From Pseudomonadota bacterium (GTDB lineage: Bacteria; Pseudomonadota; Alphaproteobacteria; Rhizobiales; Xanthobacteraceae), in contig JAEWHT010000044.1 of the NCBI GenBank assembly GCA_023387695.1, positions 1 through 22,823 on the forward strand: 22,823 nt of DNA, read 5' to 3'. The notes under the pieces are model-generated. The model was not told the origin of the DNA. It did not search any database and was given only the letters and a program-made list of their open reading frames with translations. Within the stretch, counting starts at the first letter, position 1. Each line of letters opens with the position of its first letter. The position numbers and the translations under genes were made by a program. This document shows positions 1 to 5,551 of the stretch, one piece after another.

Positions 1-192
1 GCACTCTCCAGCGGTCGGTTCCGGCGCCTCGTTGCTGCTTACAACAACACACCGCGCAAGTGCCTTGACTTCAGGACCCCGGCAGAGGCCTTCTCCCAAG
101 TGTTGCACTTCGAATGTGAATCCACCTGCCGGCGTTCGCCGGGACGACAGCGAGTATGTGGAGCGTCAGCTCAAGTCGATCGCAGCACGTAA
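1..192 (+). CDS. IS30-family transposase, C-terminal end (5' part outside window)
   Basis: Frame 1 is open from the window edge to a TAA at 190-192. It encodes the tail typical of IS30-family DDE transposases: FRRLVAAYNNTPRKCLDF, then RTPAEAF, then VLHFECEST. This is the end of the catalytic domain, and the DDE residues would lie outside the window. After CEST (about position 126) the peptide turns arginine-rich and the DNA becomes a host-type palindrome, so the native reading probably ended near there and the last 20 or so codons are read-through into flanking DNA. The stretch GTGTTGCACTTCGAATGTGA (from about 99) resembles the terminal inverted repeat of this IS group, which would put the right end of the element near 126. 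Whether the upstream part is intact cannot be seen. The frame overlaps the 3' end of the carbonic anhydrase gene on the other strand by 22 nt. Confidence 0.7.
   Translation, partial: ALSSGRFRRLVAAYNNTPRKCLDFRTPAEAFSQVLHFECESTCRRSPGRQRVCGASAQVDRST
127..160. repeat. Short intergenic palindrome beside the IS end
   Basis: CCGGCG at 129-134 pairs perfectly with CGCCGG at 137-142 around a TT loop, followed by GACGACAGCGAGTATGTG. I recognise this as part of a dispersed intergenic repeat common in Bradyrhizobium. It lies just beyond the stop of the carbonic anhydrase gene (minus strand) and could help end that transcript, but no T-run follows on that strand. The IS30 tail appears to join directly to it. 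Confidence 0.4.
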
Positions 193-923
193 CGCCTGTT
201 ATCCTTCTGCACCGGGCGTGCGTTCATCGGATAGAGCTTTGCGAACGCGGCGATATCGGCAGCCGTCACCTGGATGGGGTCTGTGAGCAGCAGCCACTCC
301 ACCACCTCCGAGCACGGCGGTGTGGTCAGCGAGCCGGGATAGCGGAAGTAGCTGAGCTTCTGTGGCAGCATGGCGTGGGGATCGATGGTCGCGTCGGCCT
401 TCACGGCGGGGCCTTCCTCCGCCGGCATGGTTTTGACGATCTTGCTGAAGGCCGCATTCGGCTTGCCCTCGGCCATCAGCACGCCGACCACGGCGAGGCC
501 GCCGGCATCGTTGCGATGGACGAAATGCGCTTCCATCGGAAAATTCTTGCCGCCGATCATGTGTTCGCTCGGCCGGTGGAAGTGCACTTGTACCAGCTTG
601 TACTTGACGTCGCCGAGCGTGAGCGTGCCGCCTTCGGCAAAGTTGAGCTGGATCGTATGTCCATTGTTGACGATGGTGTCAGCGCTCTTGCCCCAGTTCA
701 GCTTCAGCGCGGGTAGCTGCGATTTGATGGCCGCTTCGATGTCGATCGGCGATTGCTGCAGGCCGACCGCGCAAGCCTTGTTGGCCGCGTCGAGATCGCC
801 CCATTTGGCGGGAGCGCCGGCGCCCTCATAGCTCCAATGCGTGCCCTCCGCGGCGAAAGCCGGCTTGCACAGTGAACAAAGCGCAAGTCCTGCAAACGCC
901 TTCAATGCGTGGCGACGATTCAT
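171..923 (-). CDS. Alpha-type carbonic anhydrase, exported
   Basis: This 250-residue protein interconverts CO2 and bicarbonate, probably in the periplasm. It starts MNRRHALKAF, a twin-arginine-like signal, with likely cleavage after AFA near residue 24. All alpha-class landmarks are present. The zinc ligands are His114 and His116 (in VHFHRPSEH) and His133 (in MEAHFVHRN). The proton-shuttle histidine is His89 in NNGHTIQ. The active-site threonines are 200-201 in GSLTTPPC. Cys51 and Cys204 are placed to form the disulfide of exported bacterial enzymes. The ATG at 923 is chosen over an upstream in-frame ATG at 1040 because AAGGA lies just before it and the signal peptide then begins at residue 1. 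The upstream ATG would also lie inside the neighbouring gene. A perfect FNR/FixK-type palindrome lies about 90 nt upstream, suggesting induction at low oxygen. Confidence 0.95.
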   Translation of the reverse strand: MNRRHALKAFAGLALCSLCKPAFAAEGTHWSYEGAGAPAKWGDLDAANKACAVGLQQSPIDIEAAIKSQLPALKLNWGKSADTIVNNGHTIQLNFAEGGTLTLGDVKYKLVQVHFHRPSEHMIGGKNFPMEAHFVHRNDAGGLAVVGVLMAEGKPNAAFSKIVKTMPAEEGPAVKADATIDPHAMLPQKLSYFRYPGSLTTPPCSEVVEWLLLTDPIQVTAADIAAFAKLYPMNARPVQKDNRRYVLRST

Positions 924-1005
924 TGGAATTCCTTTGTGATGGAAGACGATGGCTGACCGGACAGGTCCGGTAGGCTTGAACCTGCCTCGCCGGTGATCGT
1001 AGGAC

Positions 1006-1019
1006 TTGATCCAGATCAA
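1006..1019 (-). promoter_or_regulatory. FNR/FixK-type anaerobox upstream of the carbonic anhydrase
   Basis: TTGATCCAGATCAA is a perfect inverted repeat matching the FNR/FixK consensus TTGAT-N4-ATCAA. It lies in the 101-nt gap between the S24 regulator stop (1025) and the carbonic anhydrase start (923), oriented for the latter. If it acts as a class II site at -41.5, transcription would start near 971. I see no strong -10 there, as is usual for activator-dependent promoters. In Bradyrhizobium, FixK2 and FnrN-type proteins read such sites. The match is seen directly; its function is inferred. Confidence 0.6.
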
Positions 1020-1024
1020 TTCGC

Positions 1025-1651
1025 TTACTGGCTCGCCCACACAATCCTTGCGATCCGCGCGACATCACCCGCCGCTATCGTCCGCTCCGTTTGCGTCGCA
1101 TCCAGCGACAGCAAGTCCACCACCTTCGCCGTGCGACGCTTGAGCGTCGCGACGATCACCTCGCCCACCTTTGTCTTCACCACCACACGATCGCCCTTGC
1201 GGACCGGCGTGCCCGGTGAGACCAGGATGACGTCGCCATCGCGATAGGCCGGCATCAGGGCGTTGCCGGAAATCTCCAGCGCAAAGGCGTGATTGTCCTC
1301 GGCGGTCGGCAGCGCGATCTCGGTCCAGCCTTTGCCGGACGGAAAGCCTTGCTCGTCGAACGCGCCGGCGAGGCCAGCCTGTGCGAAGCCGAGCAACGGT
1401 ACGGTGCGGCCGTCGCCGGACTCGTCGTCGGTCAACCTGGCAAAAGTCTCGATCGACGTATCAGCGGCCGCCAATGCCTTCGCGATCGATTCGGTCGAGG
1501 GCCAACGTTCGCGGCCGTCTGAGGTGACGCGTTTGGATTTGTTGAACGTGGTCGGGTCGAGCCCGGCGCGCTTCGCAAGGCCAGACGGCGACAGTCCGGC
1601 GCGCGCGGCCAATCGGTCCAGCGCGGCCCAGATCTGGTCGTGGGTCAGCAT
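1025..1651 (-). CDS. LexA/CI-like S24 regulator lacking the Ser-Lys dyad
   Basis: This 208-residue protein has an N-terminal helix-turn-helix (about residues 17-45, AGLSPSGLAKRAGLDPTTF) and a C-terminal S24/LexA-type domain (about 84-205). In LexA, UmuD and CI the catalytic serine lies in a G-D/N-S-M motif and the lysine in a VTVKRLK-like strand. Here the first reads SGNALMPAYRDGD, with Ala131 at the serine position. The second reads GEVIVATLKRR, with Ala168 at the lysine position. The nucleotides (GCC and GCG on the coding strand) confirm both. An Ala-Gly that could correspond to the old cleavage site remains at 92-93. The protein is therefore predicted to be unable to cut itself and may be a constitutive or ligand-controlled DNA-binding protein. 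The start is uncertain: ATG 1651 fits the family's MLTHDQ-like beginning but its AGAGG is very close, while ATG 1678 and TTG 1699 are in frame upstream. Confidence 0.85.
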   Translation of the reverse strand: MLTHDQIWAALDRLAARAGLSPSGLAKRAGLDPTTFNKSKRVTSDGRERWPSTESIAKALAAADTSIETFARLTDDESGDGRTVPLLGFAQAGLAGAFDEQGFPSGKGWTEIALPTAEDNHAFALEISGNALMPAYRDGDVILVSPGTPVRKGDRVVVKTKVGEVIVATLKRRTAKVVDLLSLDATQTERTIAAGDVARIARIVWASQ

Positions 1652-1702
1652 CCTCTGCGCTTTGGCCTGTCTGACCATGGAAGGTCCAGCCCGTCGCAAC
1701 TC

Positions 1703-1734
1703 AGGAAAACTATCCTCAAATCAACCGGTTTTCC
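1703..1734. promoter_or_regulatory. Possible operator upstream of the S24 regulator
   Basis: GGAAAAC (1704-1710) and GTTTTCC (1728-1734) are perfect 7-bp inverted copies 17 nt apart. The left arm is part of a smaller palindrome, AGGA-N6-TCCT (1703-1716). Both lie just upstream of the S24 gene's possible starts, where a self-regulating repressor would bind. I could not place a convincing -35/-10 pair. Chance occurrence is possible. Confidence 0.25.
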
Positions 1735-1756
1735 GTTTTTCGCGCAAGGGGTGGCA

Positions 1757-1862
1757 ACGAAGCGTTTTCAAGCGAAGTGGATACCGGTTCGCGTCTAGAA
1801 AGCGCGTCAAAACAAGAAACTGGAGCCTCGTTCGGATGAAATCGGAACGGAAAAGGCTCTAG
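1757..1862. repeat. Dispersed Rhizobiales-type intergenic repeat
   Basis: The stretch contains AGCGTTTTCAAGCGAAGTGG, then ATACCGGTTCGCGT, then GCGCGTCAAAACAAGAA, then TGGAGCC (1821-1827) pairing with GGCTCTA (1855-1861). I recognise this as a very common interspersed repeat of Bradyrhizobium, Nitrobacter and Rhodopseudomonas genomes. It fills much of the 343-nt gap between the divergent S24 and DUF952 genes. In the remainder (1863-1994) I see only a short GGGT/ACCC hairpin near 1900-1913 and no gene. Confidence 0.6.
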
Positions 1863-1994
1863 GTCTTGAGTTCGGAGGGAGCGGCCTTTACGGTCGCGCC
1901 GGGTTTTATGACCCGCAAGAGACGAAAAACCCCAAAAGACTCAATGGGCTGACTCAGGCGAGCGGCCCGGCGGCAAACAGGGCTCCGGTAAGCG

Positions 1995-2339
1995 GTGGTC
2001 AAGATCTACAAAATCTGTCCGGCCTCGGCCTGGCGCGAGGCGGAACGGCAGGGCGTGTACGTCGGCAGCGCGGACGACGCGCGCGACGGCTTCATCCATT
2101 TTTCGACCGCAACCCAGGTTCCTGAGACCCTGCGCAAGCATTATTCCGGCCAGCGTGCGCTGTTCCTCGTCGAGGTCGACGGCGACGCGCTTGGCAGCGA
2201 TTTGCGCTGGGAGCGCTCGCGCAATGACGAGCTGTTTCCGCATCTCTATGGCGAGCTCGATCTCGGCGCCGTGCTGTCGGTGATCAATCTCAACATGCGC
2301 TCCGATGGAAGCCATGACGTTCCGGAGCTTGCCCCGTGA
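1995..2339 (+). CDS. DUF952 family protein
   Basis: This small cytoplasmic protein of 114 residues has the DUF952 pattern: IYKICPASAWREAE at the start, DGFIHFSTATQV in the middle, and ALFLVEVDGDAL followed by FPHLYGELDL. The family's biochemical role is not known to me. The start must be the GTG at 1995, because an in-frame TAA lies immediately upstream at 1989-1991. The ribosome site is weak (GGTAAG). The stop overlaps the pyrD start as GTGA (2336-2339), so the two genes are probably one transcript with coupled translation. There is no signal peptide or membrane segment. Confidence 0.85.
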   Translation: MVKIYKICPASAWREAERQGVYVGSADDARDGFIHFSTATQVPETLRKHYSGQRALFLVEVDGDALGSDLRWERSRNDELFPHLYGELDLGAVLSVINLNMRSDGSHDVPELAP

Positions 2340-3433
2340 TCCGCGCTTTCGATGCTTTCTCGCTGCCGGTACTGCGCTGGCTCGATCCGGAGGACGCGCA
2401 CAGGCTCGCGATCCAGGGCCTGCGCTTCCTGCCGCCGGTCAAGCCGCGCACCGATGATCCGAAGCTCGCCGTGCGCGCCTTCGGGCTGAACTTTCCTAAC
2501 CCCATCGGCATGGCCGCGGGCTTCGACAAGAGCGCGGAAGTGCCCGACGCGCTGCTGCGGCTCGGCTTCGGCTTCGTCGAGATCGGCTCGGTCACGCCGA
2601 AGCCGCAGGCCGGCAATCCGCGGCCGCGGCTGTTTCGCCTCGAGCGCGACGAAGCCGTCATCAACCGCATGGGCTTCAACAATGACGGCGCGGACGTTGC
2701 GTTGCGCCGGCTCGCTGCGCGCGCGGCGAACGGCGGCATCGTCGGCGTCAATGTCGGCGCCAACAAGGATTCGCCCGATCGCGTCGCCGACTACGTCAAG
2801 CTGATCGAGACCTTTGCGCCGGTCGCGAGCTACTTCACCGTCAACGTCTCCTCGCCGAACACGCCGGGCCTGCGCAATCTGCAGGAAGGCGCACTGCTCG
2901 ATGATCTCCTCGGGCGCGTGATCGATGTGCGCGAACGCGTGCGCCAGAAAGCCGGCGACACGCCGGTGCTGCTGAAGATCGCACCTGATCTGAGTCTTGC
3001 CCAACTCGACGACGTCGTGCAGGTCGCGCGCTCGCGCAAGGTCGACGGCATGATCGTGTCGAACACGACGATCGCGCGGCCGAGCACGCTGCGCGAGCAG
3101 ATGCGGGCGAAGGAGCAGGGCGGGCTGTCCGGCCGGCCGCTGTTCCGCCTGTCGACGCGCATGGTCGCGGAGACCTATGTGCGGGTCGAGGGCGCGTTTC
3201 CCCTGATTGGCGTCGGTGGCGTCGATTCCGGCGGCGCTGCGCTGACCAAGATCCGCGCCGGTGCGAGCCTGATCCAGCTTTATTCGTCGCTGGTCTACAA
3301 GGGCCTCGGTCTGGTCGACGAGATCAAGCGCGATCTCACCTCGACGCTCTTACGCACGGGGCGGGATTCTCTCTCCGAGATCGTCGGCGCCGATGCGGCC
3401 ACGCTCACGGCGGAAGACTGGCCGGGGATGTAG
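2336..3433 (+). CDS. pyrD: Class 2 dihydroorotate dehydrogenase (quinone)
   Basis: Oxidises dihydroorotate to orotate in pyrimidine synthesis, passing electrons through FMN to membrane quinone. The 365-residue length and N-terminal extension before the barrel (residues 1-45) are those of the membrane-associated class 2 enzyme. Landmarks are GMAAGFDKSAE (Lys65), NRMGFNNDG (110-118), NVSSPNTPGLR with the likely catalytic Ser173, the FMN-contacting lysine in LLKIAPD (Lys214), SNTTIARP (242-249), and phosphate-binding GVGGVDSGG and LYSSLVY near 292-321. A serine base rather than a cysteine confirms class 2. The GTG start overlaps the DUF952 stop by 4 nt, so translation is probably coupled. Two palindromes follow the stop. 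Confidence 0.97.
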   Translation: MIRAFDAFSLPVLRWLDPEDAHRLAIQGLRFLPPVKPRTDDPKLAVRAFGLNFPNPIGMAAGFDKSAEVPDALLRLGFGFVEIGSVTPKPQAGNPRPRLFRLERDEAVINRMGFNNDGADVALRRLAARAANGGIVGVNVGANKDSPDRVADYVKLIETFAPVASYFTVNVSSPNTPGLRNLQEGALLDDLLGRVIDVRERVRQKAGDTPVLLKIAPDLSLAQLDDVVQVARSRKVDGMIVSNTTIARPSTLREQMRAKEQGGLSGRPLFRLSTRMVAETYVRVEGAFPLIGVGGVDSGGAALTKIRAGASLIQLYSSLVYKGLGLVDEIKRDLTSTLLRTGRDSLSEIVGADAATLTAEDWPGM

Positions 3434-3440
3434 CTCTCGT

Positions 3441-3493
3441 GCCCCGGACGCAGCGCAGCGCTCCTTCAGCGGTGCGCTGCAGAGCCGGGGCCC
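3441..3493. repeat. Intergenic palindromic repeat, copy 1
   Basis: GCCCCGG at the left pairs with CCGGGGC at the right, and CGCAGCGCA with TGCGCTGC inside. It shares its sequence type with the copy at 3527-3571. It lies between the convergent pyrD and MATE genes. Confidence 0.7.
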
Positions 3494-3526
3494 ATGTCTC
3501 CACACCTTGCCGTGTTGCTTTTCTGG

Positions 3527-3571
3527 GTCCCGGACGCGCAGCAGCGTTTCACGCTGCAGCGCGTCCGGGAC
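3527..3571. terminator. Near-perfect 20-bp hairpin between convergent genes (repeat copy 2)
   Basis: GTCCCGGACGCGCAGCAGCG (3527-3546) and CGCTGCAGCGCGTCCGGGAC (3552-3571) pair over 20 bp with one mismatch around a TTTCA loop. It ends 7 nt before the last base of the MATE gene and follows pyrD, so it may stop transcripts from both sides. There is no clear T-tract, so terminator function is inferred from position. It is also a member of a dispersed Bradyrhizobium-type repeat. Confidence 0.55.
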
Positions 3572-3578
3572 ACGGGCG

Positions 3579-4904
3579 TCAGATTTTCGAGAACGTCTTC
3601 CGATACAGCGCCGGATACCGCGCGCCCTGCAATCCGCCACGCGCGACATAGAACGCGATCAGTGCGCACCACAATCCGGTATTGCCCAGGGATTGCAGCG
3701 CCCACCACACGCCCAGAAAGATCGCGAGCGAGGCCAGCATCAGATTGCGCATCTCGCGCGCCCAGGTGGCGCCGACATAGATGCCGTCGAAGCCGAACGC
3801 GAACACGCCGGGGATCGGCGCGAGCACGATGAACGGCAGGAATTCGCGCGCGGCACGGCGAACGTCATCGCTCGTCGTCATGAAGTTGATGATACCAGGC
3901 CCGAACAGGGCGAACAGCACCGCGACGACCAGCGAAAAACCGAGGCCCCACATCAGCACCAGCCGGGTCGAATCCGCAAAACCCTTGGCATCGCGCGCGC
4001 CAAAGGTGCGGCCGCAGAGTTGCTGGGCGGCATTCGCGAGGCCGTCGAGGAAAAAGGCGCTGACCAGCAGGAAGTTGTTGAGCACGGAGTTCGCGGCGAG
4101 CGTGACGTCGCCGGCGCGCGCGCCCTTGGCAGTGAAGAACAGGAACACGGTGATCAGCGCGGCCGTGCGAATCATGATGTCGGAATTGACCGACAGCAGC
4201 CGCATCAGTTTTTCGCGGTTGAACAGAATCGCGCGCGGAACGGCAAAGCCGCCATCCGCATAGCGGCGGCAGACGATGACGCCGAGCAGGAAGCCGATGC
4301 CTTCCGACAGCAGCGGGGCGATCGCCGCACCCGCGATGCCGGTGTCGTAGACCAGCACCAGCAGAATCGTTGCCGCCATGTTGATGAGGTTGATGACGAC
4401 CTGCAGCGCCAGCGCCGGATTGGCGCGGGCCTGTCCGACCAGCCAGCCGAGGATGACGTAGTTGGCGAACGCGAACGGCGATGACCAGATCCGGATCATG
4501 AAATAGGTTTTGGCTGCGTGCGTCACGCCCGCGCTGCCGCCCATCAGGTCGAACAGCACGCCGGCGAGCGGCAATTGCAGCACAATCAATGCACCGCCGA
4601 TCAGGCCGGCGACGATGAAGCCGCGCACCAGGATCACGGTCTCTTCACGAGTTTCGCCCGCGCCGAGCGCCTGCGCGGTGAAGGCGAGCGTGCTCATGCG
4701 CAGGAAGCCGAACAGCCAGAACAGGCAGTCGAAGATGACGGACGCCATGGCGACGCCGCCGAGCAGGGCGGCATCGTCGAGCCGGCCGATAGCGGTGGTC
4801 GAGACCACGCCGATCAACGGCGTGGTGAGGTTTGCGACCATCGCCGGGCCGGCGATGGCGAAGACCTGGCGGGAGCCGACCCTGGGCGAAAGCGGTGCGT
4901 TCAT
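3579..4904 (-). CDS. MATE family efflux transporter (DinF-like)
   Basis: This 441-residue inner-membrane protein has about twelve hydrophobic segments in two homologous halves. It would export cationic or organic compounds in exchange for Na+ or H+. Typical features are the start RQVFAIAGPAMVANLTTPL, then STTAIGRL, the first-half stretch STLAFTAQALGAG (about 71-83), and the matching second-half stretch DGLANAAQQLCGRTFGA. The absence of a long N-terminal extension and the overall pattern resemble the DinF/NorM-like bacterial subgroup. The substrate cannot be told from sequence. The ATG at 4904 has only a weak ribosome site. The DUF6460 gene lies 72 nt upstream on the same strand and may share its transcript. 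Confidence 0.9.
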   Translation of the reverse strand: MNAPLSPRVGSRQVFAIAGPAMVANLTTPLIGVVSTTAIGRLDDAALLGGVAMASVIFDCLFWLFGFLRMSTLAFTAQALGAGETREETVILVRGFIVAGLIGGALIVLQLPLAGVLFDLMGGSAGVTHAAKTYFMIRIWSSPFAFANYVILGWLVGQARANPALALQVVINLINMAATILLVLVYDTGIAGAAIAPLLSEGIGFLLGVIVCRRYADGGFAVPRAILFNREKLMRLLSVNSDIMIRTAALITVFLFFTAKGARAGDVTLAANSVLNNFLLVSAFFLDGLANAAQQLCGRTFGARDAKGFADSTRLVLMWGLGFSLVVAVLFALFGPGIINFMTTSDDVRRAAREFLPFIVLAPIPGVFAFGFDGIYVGATWAREMRNLMLASLAIFLGVWWALQSLGNTGLWCALIAFYVARGGLQGARYPALYRKTFSKI

Positions 4905-4976
4905 GGCCAGTCGGGTCTAGCCGACATTCATGTCGATTGCATCAGCCTCGCCGGCATGACGTCGTTGCGTCTGGAG

Positions 4977-5279
4977 TCAGCGCCGCGGCGAGCCGAAGAC
5001 GCGCGACAGCAGCCAGATCGGGATCACGATGACCGCGCCGAGCAGGAAGTAGCGCCACAGCCAGTTCACGGCATCGAAGCCGAGATCCCAGATACGCTGG
5101 AACAGCAGGCGGATGCTGATCAGGATATTCCAGGGATCGAAGCCGATCGCCGCGAGCACGACGCCGACCAGGATCGAGAGCAGCACCAGGCGAAACGCGA
5201 CCGCCAGCGGCGAGCCGCCGAGAAAGCGGTGCAGGCCATCGCTGTGGCCGGCCGGCAAATCTCTGACGTCTGGGGGCAT
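4977..5279 (-). CDS. Small DUF6460-type membrane protein
   Basis: This 100-residue protein has two likely membrane helices at about residues 26-46 (AVAFRLVLLSILVGVVLA) and 77-95 (YFLLGAVIVIPIWLLSRVF). Between them is an amphipathic, tryptophan-rich stretch (DPWNILISIR, DLGFDAVNWLW). I recognise it as the DUF6460 family of Rhizobiales, whose function is unknown. The start is supported by GAGGAG seven nt upstream of the ATG. It sits 72 nt upstream of the MATE gene on the same strand, and could be co-transcribed with it. Confidence 0.85.
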   Translation of the reverse strand: MPPDVRDLPAGHSDGLHRFLGGSPLAVAFRLVLLSILVGVVLAAIGFDPWNILISIRLLFQRIWDLGFDAVNWLWRYFLLGAVIVIPIWLLSRVFGSPRR

Positions 5280-5407
5280 CTCGAACTCCTCGTGGGGACT
5301 AGCCCCGATTATAGGTCACGGCGGGGGACATGGGGAACCCTGACCCGAGCGTCAATCAGCTTACAGCATTTTAATTGTAGCAAGCGCGTGCCGCGGACTG
5401 GCTGCAA

Positions 5408-5527
5408 CCTCTCCCGCTTGCGGGGGAGGTCGGCGCGTAGCGCCGGGTGGGGGTTCTTTCCTCTGGGGGACACTCCCAATGTGGAGAAAGCCCTCTCCCC
5501 AACCCTCTCCCGCAAGCGGGAGAGGGG
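5408..5527. repeat. Composite palindromic repeat with paired hairpin ends
   Basis: The left end is a near-palindrome, CTCCCGCTTGCGGGGGAG. The right end (5503-5526) is CCCTCTCCCGC, AA, GCGGGAGAGGG, an 11-bp perfect stem. The two ends are also complementary to each other, giving a large inverted repeat with GGTCGGCGCGTAGCGCC-type sequence inside. This is a widespread Bradyrhizobium intergenic element. It lies just beyond the ligase stop (minus strand) and upstream of the DUF6460 gene, and could act as a transcript end for the ligase. The rest of the 272-nt gap shows no gene. Confidence 0.7.
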
Positions 5528-5551
5528 GCGCACCACCTTTGCGGCAGCAAT

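Noticed and set aside
1757..1862. Possible small RNA gene in the gap before the DUF952 gene
   Set aside because: The sequence is a dispersed repeat I recognise from many genomes, with no separate promoter or T-run terminator visible.
3393..4484. A 363-codon plus-strand frame over the MATE gene
   Set aside because: Charged, Gln/Arg/Asp-rich shadow sequence antisense to a clear membrane transporter; it also starts inside pyrD.
1025..4904. A LexA-DinF type SOS pair, since a LexA-like gene and a DinF-like MATE lie in the same area
   Set aside because: They are 2 kb apart, separated by plus-strand pyrD, the S24 protein lacks the self-cleavage dyad, and I found no LexA box in either upstream region.
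5408..5527. Possible CRISPR-like or attachment site because of repeated GC-rich blocks
   Set aside because: Only two inverted copies are present, not regularly spaced direct repeats, and there is no integrase or cas gene nearby.
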